64,000 nucleotides of DNA. Source: Desulfomonilaceae bacterium (lineage in GTDB: Bacteria > Desulfobacterota > Desulfomonilia > Desulfomonilales > Desulfomonilaceae). Shown in pieces: positions 42,223-50,972 of the stretch. Within the stretch, counting starts at the first letter, position 1, and each line of letters opens with the position of its first letter. The stretch covers positions 62,001 through 126,000 of the forward strand of contig JBAZSD010000006.1 of assembly GCA_041662605.1 (NCBI GenBank). Direction: 5' to 3'. Made by a program: the position numbers and the translations under genes. The notes beneath the pieces were generated by a model. That model saw only the letters and a program-made list of their open reading frames with translations. It was not told where the DNA came from and did no database searches.

Positions 42223-43305
42223 CTAGTTGTTAAAGATGTTTTCAAATTTCGTTTCGTCAATTTTAGATAGTATAGAATAGACTTTTTCGGTTTCCTCGAT
42301 AGTCAGGCTAGAGCAACCACAGGCCGGCGTAATTATAATATTGTTCAGTAGCAGTTCCCTGTTTATGCCTTTTTCCTCTAAAAGAAGCAAGCCTTTACGA
42401 AGTCTTTCAAATGTCAAATCTGTGGATTCCTGATTTATTCTGGAATCATTTGGGACTGCGCCCCACGCCAGGACACCGCCACGCTCCAAAAAATTCGACA
42501 ATTGCTTGGGATAGATCGCCAAAGAATCCAGATAGTCTACAGCGTCAAAATTTATAATATCCACTGTTGTTTGCATCAGCAACGACCAGTCGGTGTTTCC
42601 ACAACAGTGGACCCCTGTGATTGCGCCAACGGAAGAGGCCATCGAAAAAACTTCGTTGAGAGAATCAATGACATCCGAGCTAGAAACTCCCAGGAACGCT
42701 GAAGAACCATAAGCGCTGAGACTCGGCTCATCAAAAAATAAAATTACGTTATCCGAAAATGGCTTCATTTTTTCAACCAGCCACATTGCCTTTAATCCCA
42801 TTCCCTTCACCGCAATGTCCCGGAATACAGGATGGTAAAATATCGGCTTGCCATGTTCATCGGTAACGGACAGGGCAAAACTTAACGGGCCGGTAACCTG
42901 GGCTTTTAGGAACGAAGATTTGGAACGCTCCTCGATCAGCCGCTCTATAAACAGTTCGATGCCGAGTCCATAGTCCCTGGTGATTTCAAAGGCTTCGCTG
43001 GGCGATCCTTCCAGAATTTTAAGATATTCTTCGTAAAATTTCTCGACGGAAACGGATGACTCGTCAGAAGTGTCAAAGAAATATTTGAGATTTTCTAAAT
43101 CAACCTGGAAACCAGGGAGCTTTTCAGAAAATTGAATCCACATCTGTTCACGAGGGTCGCGTCTTGAGAGTTGAGGCAAATGGGGAGCTGTTTTCAATGA
43201 ATTCAATATTAGATCAACGGCTGCGGTTGCGTCCGTATGCGGCATGCTGCCAATAGCGCTGGTAAGAAGTCTCGGAAGCGCCCCTGTCATACAATTTCCT
43301 GCCAT
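42223..43305 (-). CDS. Core-MetE/MesB-like folate-independent methionine synthase candidate
   Basis: The 360-residue TIM barrel corresponds to the C-terminal half of MetE only. It shows LLTSAIGSMPHTD, LKAQVTGPLSFAL and LFFDEPSLSAYGS. The zinc site is present as VHCCGNTDW (H-x-C) and ITPACGCSS. The fourth ligand, Glu in MetE, appears as Asp in INFDAVDY. Such short proteins (MesB/core-MetE) make methionine from homocysteine with methyl from a corrinoid protein rather than methyl-folate. The following cooC gene fits a CODH/ACS corrinoid donor. A uroporphyrinogen-decarboxylase-like methyltransferase is the alternative. GAGGTGG precedes the ATG. Confidence 0.65.
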   Translation of the reverse strand: MAGNCMTGALPRLLTSAIGSMPHTDATAAVDLILNSLKTAPHLPQLSRRDPREQMWIQFSEKLPGFQVDLENLKYFFDTSDESSVSVEKFYEEYLKILEGSPSEAFEITRDYGLGIELFIERLIEERSKSSFLKAQVTGPLSFALSVTDEHGKPIFYHPVFRDIAVKGMGLKAMWLVEKMKPFSDNVILFFDEPSLSAYGSSAFLGVSSSDVIDSLNEVFSMASSVGAITGVHCCGNTDWSLLMQTTVDIINFDAVDYLDSLAIYPKQLSNFLERGGVLAWGAVPNDSRINQESTDLTFERLRKGLLLLEEKGINRELLLNNIIITPACGCSSLTIEETEKVYSILSKIDETKFENIFNN

Positions 43306-43326
43306 TTTTCCACCTCAATTACTCTT

Positions 43327-44328
43327 TCAATTCTTGTCAGGTTGTTTCTCAGCAATATTCCTGTGGTCCTTGATTTGATCGCTACCATCGCTTTTGATGG
43401 GAAGCACACTCAAATAGTCTGCAATCGGTTTATCTATGAAGCTCAAGTCTTCATGAGATATCTCTATATCCACCGCCTGTTGTTTCTCAGCTTCAGAAAG
43501 CTCGAGTTCACCGCTTTCAGAGGGTAAAATTATTCGGAAATTTACATCAATGCGACTTTTCACCCTTTCAGGAATTCCAAACCCATAGTTTAGATGTCCA
43601 CTACCTGCTATTACTACCAACAGCCTGTTCTTTGTGGTGGGGTCTTCGAGATATCGAGTTATATTCGAGGCCATTACAGTATCTCTCAACGCCTGAGCAA
43701 AAATAATCCTCTTAAGGGATTTCTCTTGAAATGCGCGATGAACCTGTAGCTTAAGTGACAGAATTCTGGCATAGAGCGGATTAATGGGTTCTACGTCGCG
43801 AGGCGCCAGAGCTTTTTCGTCTTGGGATAAAGATTCCAATCCTCCTCGTGCCACTTTGCGAACAATTCCATTCGAAATATTCAAACCAACTACCGGAATT
43901 TTTAGATCTCTAGCTGCAACAAGAACAGGCGCATAGTCCATCAGGTTCGTCCACCGATCTTCACCCAGGTTATTGACTAAAACCGATACCGGTTCTCCAG
44001 AAGACAACCAGCGATCAATAACTGGCTGTTGTCCCGCCGTAAACATTTCCATGGCAAGTGAGACATTAGGGTTACGTTGGGCGAGACCCCGTAAAATATC
44101 GACTTCTAGTTCATGGTGACGCTTTATGGTATGAAACTCACCTACATAGACTATCCGGGTTCCGGACATGTCATCGAGCGCTGTTTCGATAGGGACAGGT
44201 TCACCAAGCAGCAAATCAATTATTATTGAGGGGCATAACATCGAAGCGCTACTTACTTTTGATCCATATAAACAAAACGTCAGAGACCAAATTAAGAGAA
44301 AAATTAAATTCAGGATTTTAGCGGACAC
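43327..44328 (-). CDS. ChaN-family (haem-binding/Tiki-like) exported protein
   Basis: The GTG at 44328 is chosen because the product then begins with a clean export signal (SAKILNLIFLLIWSLTFCLY) and overlaps acyP by only 11 nt. A TTG at 44361 is less likely. The core has TRIVYVGEFHTIKRHHELEV (the GExHxxxxHH metal/haem motif), VSLAMEMFTAGQQPVIDRW and VVIAGSGHLNYGFGIPERV. ChaN in Campylobacter binds haem; relatives form the EreA/Tiki-like hydrolase fold. The C-terminal 60 residues are variable. Location is periplasm or outer membrane. Confidence 0.8.
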   Translation of the reverse strand: MSAKILNLIFLLIWSLTFCLYGSKVSSASMLCPSIIIDLLLGEPVPIETALDDMSGTRIVYVGEFHTIKRHHELEVDILRGLAQRNPNVSLAMEMFTAGQQPVIDRWLSSGEPVSVLVNNLGEDRWTNLMDYAPVLVAARDLKIPVVGLNISNGIVRKVARGGLESLSQDEKALAPRDVEPINPLYARILSLKLQVHRAFQEKSLKRIIFAQALRDTVMASNITRYLEDPTTKNRLLVVIAGSGHLNYGFGIPERVKSRIDVNFRIILPSESGELELSEAEKQQAVDIEISHEDLSFIDKPIADYLSVLPIKSDGSDQIKDHRNIAEKQPDKN

Positions 44329-44626
44329 GCCACGATTCCCACGTGTCAAAAACAATGTCAAAATCTACAAAGCTTCCTGATGGCTTTTCTTCGATGATCA
44401 CGACATCATCCACCCGCCCGTGAGGGCTCCCCTTTTTCAACCACGCAAGCATCAGACTCACACGCTCAGGATCACCTTCAAGAACAGTTTCTACAGAGCC
44501 ATCCGGTAGATTCCTGACCCAGCCCAATACTCCTATTTCCCTCGCTGCGGACCTGGCATAGGCTCGAAAAGCCACTCCCTGTACTCTGCCCTTGACTACG
44601 ACCCGGCGTCTGATCTTGGATGTCAT
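44318..44626 (-). CDS. acyP: Acylphosphatase
   Basis: The 102-residue protein shows KGRVQGVAFRAYARSAA, with the catalytic Arg in the phosphate loop G-x-V-Q-G-V-x-F-R. WVRNLPDGSVETVLEGDPERV carries the catalytic Asn, and GSPHGRVDDV follows. It hydrolyses carboxyl phosphates such as acetyl- and carbamoyl-phosphate. It follows ligA by 77 nt and overlaps the ChaN-like gene. Confidence 0.93.
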   Translation of the reverse strand: MTSKIRRRVVVKGRVQGVAFRAYARSAAREIGVLGWVRNLPDGSVETVLEGDPERVSLMLAWLKKGSPHGRVDDVVIIEEKPSGSFVDFDIVFDTWESWRVR

Positions 44627-44703
44627 TTTTTAAACCGCCCGTCAAATAAATTGGCGCCATCACAGAACACTTCATCCAGATGATGGTTTCCAAACCCAAT
44701 CCC

Positions 44704-46782
44704 CTATGTCTGTTTATCCGAAACTCCTGTCAAGGCTATAAACTCATTTTCGGATAGAATTCGGATGCCAAACTCTCGGGCTTTTTCAAGCTTGGAGCCC
44801 GGATCCTCTCCCACAACTACAAAGTCAGTTTTTTTGGACACTGATGATCCTACTATTCCGCCTGCATCTTCAACCATTTTTTTCGCAGCGCTCCGGGGAA
44901 TGGATATTGATCCCGTAAAAACTACCGTTTTCCCTTCAAAAAAACCAGCTTCAACATTAGCCGGTTTATTCTCCCTTTTCAGAGAAACACCCGCGGAAAG
45001 TAGTCTTTCTATCATTCTCCTGTTTCGCTGTTCAGTGAAAAAAGACACAACAGATTGCGCCACCTCCGGACCAATTCCGGGAATTTTCCTCAATTCGATA
45101 GAGTCCTTTTCCGCTAATGATTCAAGATCCCCAAAAGATTGGCTGAGCAATCTCGCTGCACTGGCCCCAACTAGAGGGATTCCAAGACTGAAGATGAAAC
45201 GGTCCAAAGAGACCTGTTTGGCCCTGTCTATAGCATTGATCAAGTTGCCGGCGGACTTCTTTCCCATTCGTTCCATCACGGTCAGAGTGTCTACATCAAG
45301 GTAAAATATGTCTGCGGGGTCCTTGACAAGACGCTCATCAACCAAGCGCTCGACGAGTTTTTCTCCAAGCCCCTCAATGTCCATGGCGTCCCTTGAAGCG
45401 AAGTGCTTTATAGTTTCTTTCAATCGAGCCGGACATGAAGAGTTGACACATCTTTTCGCAGCCTGCCCTTCCAGTCTCACTGCATCTGAACCACAGACCG
45501 GACATTGGTCGGGAATAGTATAGGGGAGGCTGTGCGTGTCTCTGAATTCGGATTTTACTCTCACAACTTCCGGTATGACATCACCGGCTCGTTGAATCAC
45601 TACGATGTCGCCTTCTCTTATGTCCTTCCTGTCTATCTCGTCTTGATTGTGAAGTGTAGCTCTACTCACCCTCACTCCTCCAACGTTTACCGGTTCCATG
45701 ATGGCGACGGGAGTTAGAACTCCTGTTCTGCCCACTCCAACTTCAATACGAACGACTTTTGTCTCCGCCTGCATGGGTTCGAATTTGTAGGCGACGGCCC
45801 ATCTTGGCGATCTGCTCTTTGTCCCAAGTTCAGATTGCCAATCCAGTGGATTAACTTTTATCACAGCTCCATCAATTTCGAACTGCAGTTTATCTCGAAC
45901 TTCATTTAACGTCTTATAATGATTCAGAACGGCTTGGACCCCGTGACAGAGCATCGTATGTTCCAGGTTAGCCGGGACTCCAAGATCAAACAAAGCATGG
46001 AGCAACTCAATCTGGGTTTTTACTGACGCGCCTTCTATCCTTCCAATTCCATGGGCGAGAAATCTAAGCCTTCTTTGAGCGGTTATTGAAGGGTCAAGTT
46101 GACGCAATGACCCAGCGGCAGCGTTTCTGGGATTTGCGAACGAGGCTTGTCCCATTTCATCTCTTTCCCTATTTAGAGAATCAAAATCAGATCTTCTCAT
46201 GAAGACTTCGCCTCTAATGTCCAAAAGAGACGCTCCAGAGAGAGGTCCCAAAGCTCTGAGGCCCAATGGAATCGACTTTATCGTTTTGACATTGGCTGTG
46301 ACATCCTCGCCTGTCGTGCCATCCCCGCGAGTCCCTGCCGACACAAGCAGCGCATTCTGATAAACCAACTCTATTGCTACTCCATCCAGCTTGGGCTCAA
46401 CGAGATAAGGGACAACCCCTATCGTGCCAAGGAGTTTGCGCGTCTTTGCGTCAAAATCAATCAGTTCCTCTTCGTCAAAGATATTTGATAGAGAAAGCAT
46501 GGGGATAGCATGAGACGTCTGATCGAATTTGTCTAAAGCCTTCCCCCCTACCCGCACAGTAGGTGAATCAGGTGTCACAAATTCGGGATACTTGTTTTCT
46601 AACTGTGCAAGTTTTCTGAAAAGGATATCATATTCCCTGTCCGAGATTTCTGGAGAATCCATGACATAATAAAGGTGATCATGTTTCCTGATCAGGTCCT
46701 TTAAGCCTTCAATTTCGGCTTGTACATCGTTGGACCGGTCCGACTGGAAATTTATTTCACTACCCATCTTTTGGCTCTTCAA
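44704..46782 (-). CDS. ligA: NAD-dependent DNA ligase
   Basis: LigA seals nicks during replication and repair. The 692-residue protein has the adenylation motif EPKLDGVAIEL (Lys about 131), then SAGTRGDGTTGEDVT and VGVGRTGVLTPVA (OB fold). The zinc finger has CPVCG and CVNSSCPARL (about 410-440). Helix-hairpin-helix repeats and a C-terminal BRCT domain (about 610-690) with KTVVFTGSISIPRSAAKKMV complete it. The length and order are standard. It heads the acyP-ChaN-MesB-cooC run. Confidence 0.96.
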   Translation of the reverse strand: MKSQKMGSEINFQSDRSNDVQAEIEGLKDLIRKHDHLYYVMDSPEISDREYDILFRKLAQLENKYPEFVTPDSPTVRVGGKALDKFDQTSHAIPMLSLSNIFDEEELIDFDAKTRKLLGTIGVVPYLVEPKLDGVAIELVYQNALLVSAGTRGDGTTGEDVTANVKTIKSIPLGLRALGPLSGASLLDIRGEVFMRRSDFDSLNRERDEMGQASFANPRNAAAGSLRQLDPSITAQRRLRFLAHGIGRIEGASVKTQIELLHALFDLGVPANLEHTMLCHGVQAVLNHYKTLNEVRDKLQFEIDGAVIKVNPLDWQSELGTKSRSPRWAVAYKFEPMQAETKVVRIEVGVGRTGVLTPVAIMEPVNVGGVRVSRATLHNQDEIDRKDIREGDIVVIQRAGDVIPEVVRVKSEFRDTHSLPYTIPDQCPVCGSDAVRLEGQAAKRCVNSSCPARLKETIKHFASRDAMDIEGLGEKLVERLVDERLVKDPADIFYLDVDTLTVMERMGKKSAGNLINAIDRAKQVSLDRFIFSLGIPLVGASAARLLSQSFGDLESLAEKDSIELRKIPGIGPEVAQSVVSFFTEQRNRRMIERLLSAGVSLKRENKPANVEAGFFEGKTVVFTGSISIPRSAAKKMVEDAGGIVGSSVSKKTDFVVVGEDPGSKLEKAREFGIRILSENEFIALTGVSDKQT

Positions 46783-46865
46783 AAATGGAAGATCAGTTTA
46801 TGAAACGGTTCGCAGATAATTCGAAAGAATTAATTTGCCATAAACCCCTGAAAACGGCAATCGTG

Positions 46866-46889
46866 AAAAAAAAAGGCCCAACAAGGGCC
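46866..46889 (-). terminator. Rho-independent terminator after the WHy/LEA-like gene
   Basis: On the minus strand GGCCC-TTGTT-GGGCC is followed by nine T residues (46874-46866). This is a textbook terminator between the gene ending at 46974 and ligA. A second hairpin (CGAGCCGT with ACGGCTCG, 46931-46953) precedes it, without a T-tract in this direction. Confidence 0.75.
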
Positions 46890-46930
46890 ACATAATCTAA
46901 ATCAACAATGGAACTTTTATGTTAAATAGC

Positions 46931-46953
46931 CGAGCCGTAGATGATACGGCTCG
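46931..46953. repeat. Hairpin CGAGCCGT-loop-ACGGCTCG
   Basis: This perfect 8-bp stem with a 7-nt loop lies 20 nt past the WHy/LEA-like stop codon. CAAAAAA follows on the plus strand. It may protect the mRNA 3' end or act with the terminator 40 nt further on. Confidence 0.5.
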
Positions 46954-46973
46954 CAAAAAATCCGACCTCGGTA

Positions 46974-47564
46974 TTACTTCTTGGGAAACTTGCCCGAGAA
47001 GGTCACTCTCATCTCTTTTCCCTTGTCATCTTTGAACAGGGCTGTCCCTGCAGTAACCTCTATTGGAAATGAAAAATCGCCAACATTTTCCCACCATTTT
47101 TTCACAAGCGCTCCCGCTGAGGTCTTCTGTTGCTGGATTTTCTGGGAATTTTCAGCTCCAACCATCAGACTTGTAATCGTAGGGAGCGTTTCATTGGTGG
47201 TAACAACCTTAAGTTGATTGGTTTTTCCCCCAGGAATCCAGCTATCTTCATAGGAAAAAGCAGTATTGATCTCATAGCCCTCAAATGCGGTGCTAAATGT
47301 CAGTTCATCCAGCATGACTGGGGTTTTGTTGGGGTTCTTGATGTTGAAGATGTATGCCATGTTCAGGATACCGCCTGCAGGCAACTCTTTTCCAGGTTCT
47401 TTTTCATTCTTGTATTCAACTCGCGGTTTAACGAAAAAAGGTTGAATACTTGCGACTTCAACTCTGTCCAGTGTAACTACCGGGGCTTCAAAAGCCAAAC
47501 ATAGGGATGCAAGAGCGAATGAAACCAACAAAGCCGTAGCGCCTAAAAATGCGCCTTTTTTCAT
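46974..47564 (-). CDS. Exported LEA14/WHy-like protein
   Basis: The 196-residue protein has a signal peptide (MKKGAFLGATALLVSFALASLCLA). A single beta-sandwich-like domain follows, with ILNMAYIFNIKNPNKTPVMLDELTFSTAF. The N-P-N and hydrophobic alternation is the mark of WHy/LEA type 2 domains. Later FSFPIEVTAGTALFKD appears. Such proteins bind other proteins or membranes under stress. It lies 32 nt downstream of livF and may be its last operon gene, closed by a strong terminator. The family call is moderate. Confidence 0.55.
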   Translation of the reverse strand: MKKGAFLGATALLVSFALASLCLAFEAPVVTLDRVEVASIQPFFVKPRVEYKNEKEPGKELPAGGILNMAYIFNIKNPNKTPVMLDELTFSTAFEGYEINTAFSYEDSWIPGGKTNQLKVVTTNETLPTITSLMVGAENSQKIQQQKTSAGALVKKWWENVGDFSFPIEVTAGTALFKDDKGKEMRVTFSGKFPKK

Positions 47565-47595
47565 GTTCCCTCCTCATGATGCCTTAATGGCGAGG

Positions 47596-48402
47596 TTAAG
47601 AGAGCCACCGTTTTCTACGTTTATAGTGTTTAACATCACGAAAACTCTTTCGACCACCAACATCGGTTAAACCTAAATAGAAATCTCGAATGTCGGGGTT
47701 TTCTTTGAGTTTTTCCGAGGTGTCATCCATTACTATACGTCCATTTTCCATCACATATGCGTATGGAGCGACGGTCAGGGCGAGTTTAACATTTTGCTCG
47801 ACCAACAGAATCGGAATCTTCTCTTCTCTGTTGAGACGCTGAATAATCTCGAAGATTTCTTTTATGAGAAGCGGAGCTAGCCCCATGGACGGTTCATCCA
47901 AGAGCATGAGCTTTGGCTGGGCCATCATGGCCCTTCCAATAACGCACATCTGCTGCTCTCCACCGCTAATAAATCCCGCCATTAAGTTTCTGCGATCCTT
48001 AAGTCGCGGAAAATAATGATAAACCATATCGAGCCTGTCTTTTAAACCCGATGGCCGCAAATGACCTCCAACCACAAGATTCTCCTCAACAGTCAGATGC
48101 TCGAATACTCGTCTTCCTTCGATAATCTGAAAAATACCCCTTTTGGCTATCTCTTCAGCCGGCAGCTTATGAATCCGGTCGCCCAGGAATTCTATAGCTC
48201 CATCTGTAACTTCGCCGTCTTCGTGATTGAGCAGCCCTGAAATCGCTTTTAGAGTTGTGCTCTTTCCGGCTCCGTTAGCCCCCAAAAGAGCGACTATCCC
48301 ACCATGCGGGACCTGTATCGACACTCCCTTGAGGACAAGAATTACCTCATGGTACCTGACCTCGATATTGTTAATCTTCAAGATGCTGTTGTTCTCGGCC
48401 AC
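47596..48402 (-). CDS. livF: Branched-chain-type ABC transporter ATP-binding protein LivF
   Basis: The 268-residue ATPase has Walker A GANGAGKSTTLKAISG (about 39-54), the LivF-type IFQIIEGRRVFEHLTVEENL, signature FISGGEQQMCVIGRAM, Walker B LMLLDEPSMGLAP and a switch His region (LLVEQNVKLAL). The C-terminus carries about 30 extra basic residues. The start is a GTG with GGGAGAC upstream. It pairs with LivG to power LivH/LivM. The substrate-binding gene precedes it. Confidence 0.93.
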   Translation of the reverse strand: MAENNSILKINNIEVRYHEVILVLKGVSIQVPHGGIVALLGANGAGKSTTLKAISGLLNHEDGEVTDGAIEFLGDRIHKLPAEEIAKRGIFQIIEGRRVFEHLTVEENLVVGGHLRPSGLKDRLDMVYHYFPRLKDRRNLMAGFISGGEQQMCVIGRAMMAQPKLMLLDEPSMGLAPLLIKEIFEIIQRLNREEKIPILLVEQNVKLALTVAPYAYVMENGRIVMDDTSEKLKENPDIRDFYLGLTDVGGRKSFRDVKHYKRRKRWLS

Positions 48403-48489
48403 AACCGTCTCCCTTTTTCGCCATGCTGACCCGCTTCTTTCCCTGCGGGTCGCAAACAGAGGAGCGCAAAGCGCTCCTCAATGACCATT

Positions 48490-49743
48490 TTACCAGCCAA
48501 GCCATTTGGCCCATTGTTCTGGGAATTTCTCTTTCATGTTGATCTTTTCAAAGAGAACGATCTTACCGTCTTTGATCCTGTACAGACTGACCACAGGTGT
48601 TGGGCGATGGTCCTTGTCGGTTATTGTGAATGGTCCTACACCGAGCGCGTTTTTGGTGTCAAAAGGATACCAGTCCTTAAGGCTTTCTAGAGCAGCCTTC
48701 ACAGAAGGACCATCGAGATTACCCTTCTTGTCCGCAATTTTCAGCCCTGCTGCAGCTAGAGATACCTTCAGCCAACCCTGCGAAGTATGTACGTCACGTT
48801 TGTCCATAGGCACACCAGGGTTTATCTTCTTGCAGTATTCCCGAACCTTATCCATGTATGGAACTTCATCTTCCACGAAAGCGCAAGGCGCTGGGAATAT
48901 TGCCCCCTCTCCAGCCTTGCCCGTCAGTCTGACGAGGTTTTTGTCAAGACCCCAAAGGTTAGTTAAGTTATCGGCGTCAAATTTCAGGGCGTAAGAATCC
49001 TTAATAGCCGTTGCCACCGACATGGCGGTGTTTCCGTGCCAAACCACGTTAGCCTCGTCTTCCTTAGCGGCGAGGACCTGGCTCTTCGCGTCAAGAGCTG
49101 TCAAAGAAACGTCCTGATCTCTGGCGACTTCTATGCCTAACAACGCCGCCTGATCTTTGATCGCCTTTATTGGGGCACTGGCATAAGGAGAGGCGAACAT
49201 GTAAAAACAGACAAGTTTAGGCTTCTTGCCGGCTTCACGAGCGGATTTCCATTTATCACTCTTCTTCCATACATTTTCATACCAGCCAGTGAGACAGCCC
49301 CTGGCACCGGTTGAATAGTCTGTGCTGTAGACAAAATTATATGGGGTTTTTGCCGGATCGCACAAATGGCCCGACATAGAGTCGGAGATCGTTACCATCT
49401 TGTCCTTATTAACAGTTGGAGAAAGAGCTTCAGTGTCTCCAGTTCCCCATTGCATCAACAACTTGATCTTGTCTTGATCTCTGAACCGCTTGTAGATCGT
49501 TATAGCTTCCGGAACCCTGTAGCCATAATCAAAAAGACGCAGCTTGATTTTCTTTCCATTAATTCCACCACTGTCATTAATGTAGGCCACACATTCTCTA
49601 ACCCCGAGGGCAGCGTCCTTGCCAACGTCCGACGTCGCTCCGGTCAGGTCGTTGATCGAACCAACCGAGATTTCTTCTGCCGCATAGGCCATTGAACAAG
49701 CCAGCGCCAGAACCAAACTGAAAAGAAAAATCCTCTTACTCAT
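48490..49743 (-). CDS. livK: Liv-type ABC transporter substrate-binding protein
   Basis: The 417-residue periplasmic protein has a signal peptide (MSKRIFLFSLVLALACSMAYA). The type I binding fold follows, with ISVGSINDLTGATSDVGKDA, INDSGGINGKKIKLRLFDYG and VTISDSMSGHLCD. It is larger than classic LivK (about 370) and divergent. Its ligand may be an organic acid or aromatic acid rather than leucine. The neighbouring acyl-CoA synthetase points to a carboxylic acid. GGAGG precedes the ATG. Confidence 0.88.
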   Translation of the reverse strand: MSKRIFLFSLVLALACSMAYAAEEISVGSINDLTGATSDVGKDAALGVRECVAYINDSGGINGKKIKLRLFDYGYRVPEAITIYKRFRDQDKIKLLMQWGTGDTEALSPTVNKDKMVTISDSMSGHLCDPAKTPYNFVYSTDYSTGARGCLTGWYENVWKKSDKWKSAREAGKKPKLVCFYMFASPYASAPIKAIKDQAALLGIEVARDQDVSLTALDAKSQVLAAKEDEANVVWHGNTAMSVATAIKDSYALKFDADNLTNLWGLDKNLVRLTGKAGEGAIFPAPCAFVEDEVPYMDKVREYCKKINPGVPMDKRDVHTSQGWLKVSLAAAGLKIADKKGNLDGPSVKAALESLKDWYPFDTKNALGVGPFTITDKDHRPTPVVSLYRIKDGKIVLFEKINMKEKFPEQWAKWLGW

Positions 49744-49850
49744 TCTAAACCTCCGTTTTGTTTTTCATCAGTTGTGAATGAAGTGTTTGCCTGCGACCCG
49801 GTCTATCTCAGTTTTACGCACCTCCTCTCAGATAAACAGGTAGCAAGAGT

Positions 49851-50969
49851 CTACTTACCGGTGTACGAGAATGGCCAAAGATTAAAATAGTTTTTTATTT
49901 GCCAGTATCTGTACGAAAGTCCATTGGGTTCATAGATGAGGAAGAAGATTATTGCCAATCCAAAGGCGGATTCCTTGAAAAATATTATTTTCGTTGTGAC
50001 CCAGCCCCACTCCGGGTACGAAACCATCAGGACATCACTGAGACTAAGGACCGACATTTCCAACAACTTGAATACCATAACTACAAAAGCTGACCCAAAC
50101 ACAATCCCCTGTATGCTCCCTACACCACCGATCAGAATGATCCCTACCCATAGGAGAGAATAGAACCATTCGTAATTTTCAGGGCTTACAAAGAACAAAG
50201 CGCTAATCCAGAAGGCCCCTGCTATACCCGCGAAAAAGCCTGCCACAAAGAATGCCAGTAGCTTATACACGACTATATTGACCCCCATGGTCTCAGCGGC
50301 GATATCGTTGTCTCGTATGGCTATCCAGGCCCTACCCATTTTGGAGCGAAGCAGATTACCCATCGCAATGAGGCATATTAGAACAAGTATGACCGAGAAA
50401 TAATAGATTTTGTCATCGCTATCTATTACCCACGGGCCGATCTTAATGACACCTGGAGGCAGAGGGAAGGACTGCTCCCGACCCCCTATTTTACTCAACT
50501 GGGTAATCACCAGGCGCAATGTTATCCACTGGGCGGCCATCGTGGTCATAATCAGGTAAAAACCTTTGACCCTTGCGGAAGGTAAACCGAATAAAACCGA
50601 CCAGAGTCCGGCGGTAAAACCTGCGCAAACAATGCTGATCGGATAGACGAGGCCGGCGTCCACCATAAACTGAGGCCACGGGAGGAACAGTACCATCATA
50701 GCGCTGGTATACCCTCCAACGGCGACAAACGCAGCGTGCCCCAGCGTGATCTGCCCACAATAGCCAATAAGAAGCTGTACTCCGAGCGCTGCCAGGATGT
50801 AATAGTTGATTGTGTAAAAAACGCTGAGCCACTGGGAACCGACAATGTATGGGGCCGCCACAAGCAATAGGACCATGAAGATCATCTTGCCTTTAATAAA
50901 ATTTGTACGCCACCACTTCTGATCATCCGCGTAGGACTCAAAATAAGTTCCACAAGGTAGATAGCTCAT
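49851..50969 (-). CDS. livM: Liv-type ABC transporter permease LivM
   Basis: The 372-residue permease has 9-10 membrane helices. The family blocks are YCGQITLGHAAFVAVGGYTSAMM, GLPSARVKGFYLIMTTMAAQ and the EAA-like loop GRAWIAIRDNDIAAETMGVN, then AGIAGAFWISALFFVSPE. A roughly 27-residue polar N-terminus precedes the first helix. It pairs with LivH, whose stop lies 3 nt upstream. Confidence 0.93.
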   Translation of the reverse strand: MSYLPCGTYFESYADDQKWWRTNFIKGKMIFMVLLLVAAPYIVGSQWLSVFYTINYYILAALGVQLLIGYCGQITLGHAAFVAVGGYTSAMMVLFLPWPQFMVDAGLVYPISIVCAGFTAGLWSVLFGLPSARVKGFYLIMTTMAAQWITLRLVITQLSKIGGREQSFPLPPGVIKIGPWVIDSDDKIYYFSVILVLICLIAMGNLLRSKMGRAWIAIRDNDIAAETMGVNIVVYKLLAFFVAGFFAGIAGAFWISALFFVSPENYEWFYSLLWVGIILIGGVGSIQGIVFGSAFVVMVFKLLEMSVLSLSDVLMVSYPEWGWVTTKIIFFKESAFGLAIIFFLIYEPNGLSYRYWQIKNYFNLWPFSYTGK

Positions 50970-50972
50970 CGG

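Noticed and set aside
42223..43305. Uroporphyrinogen decarboxylase for the MetE-like gene
   Set aside because: The fold is shared, but the H-x-C and late Cys zinc ligands match MetE-type methyltransferases. It is kept only as an alternative.
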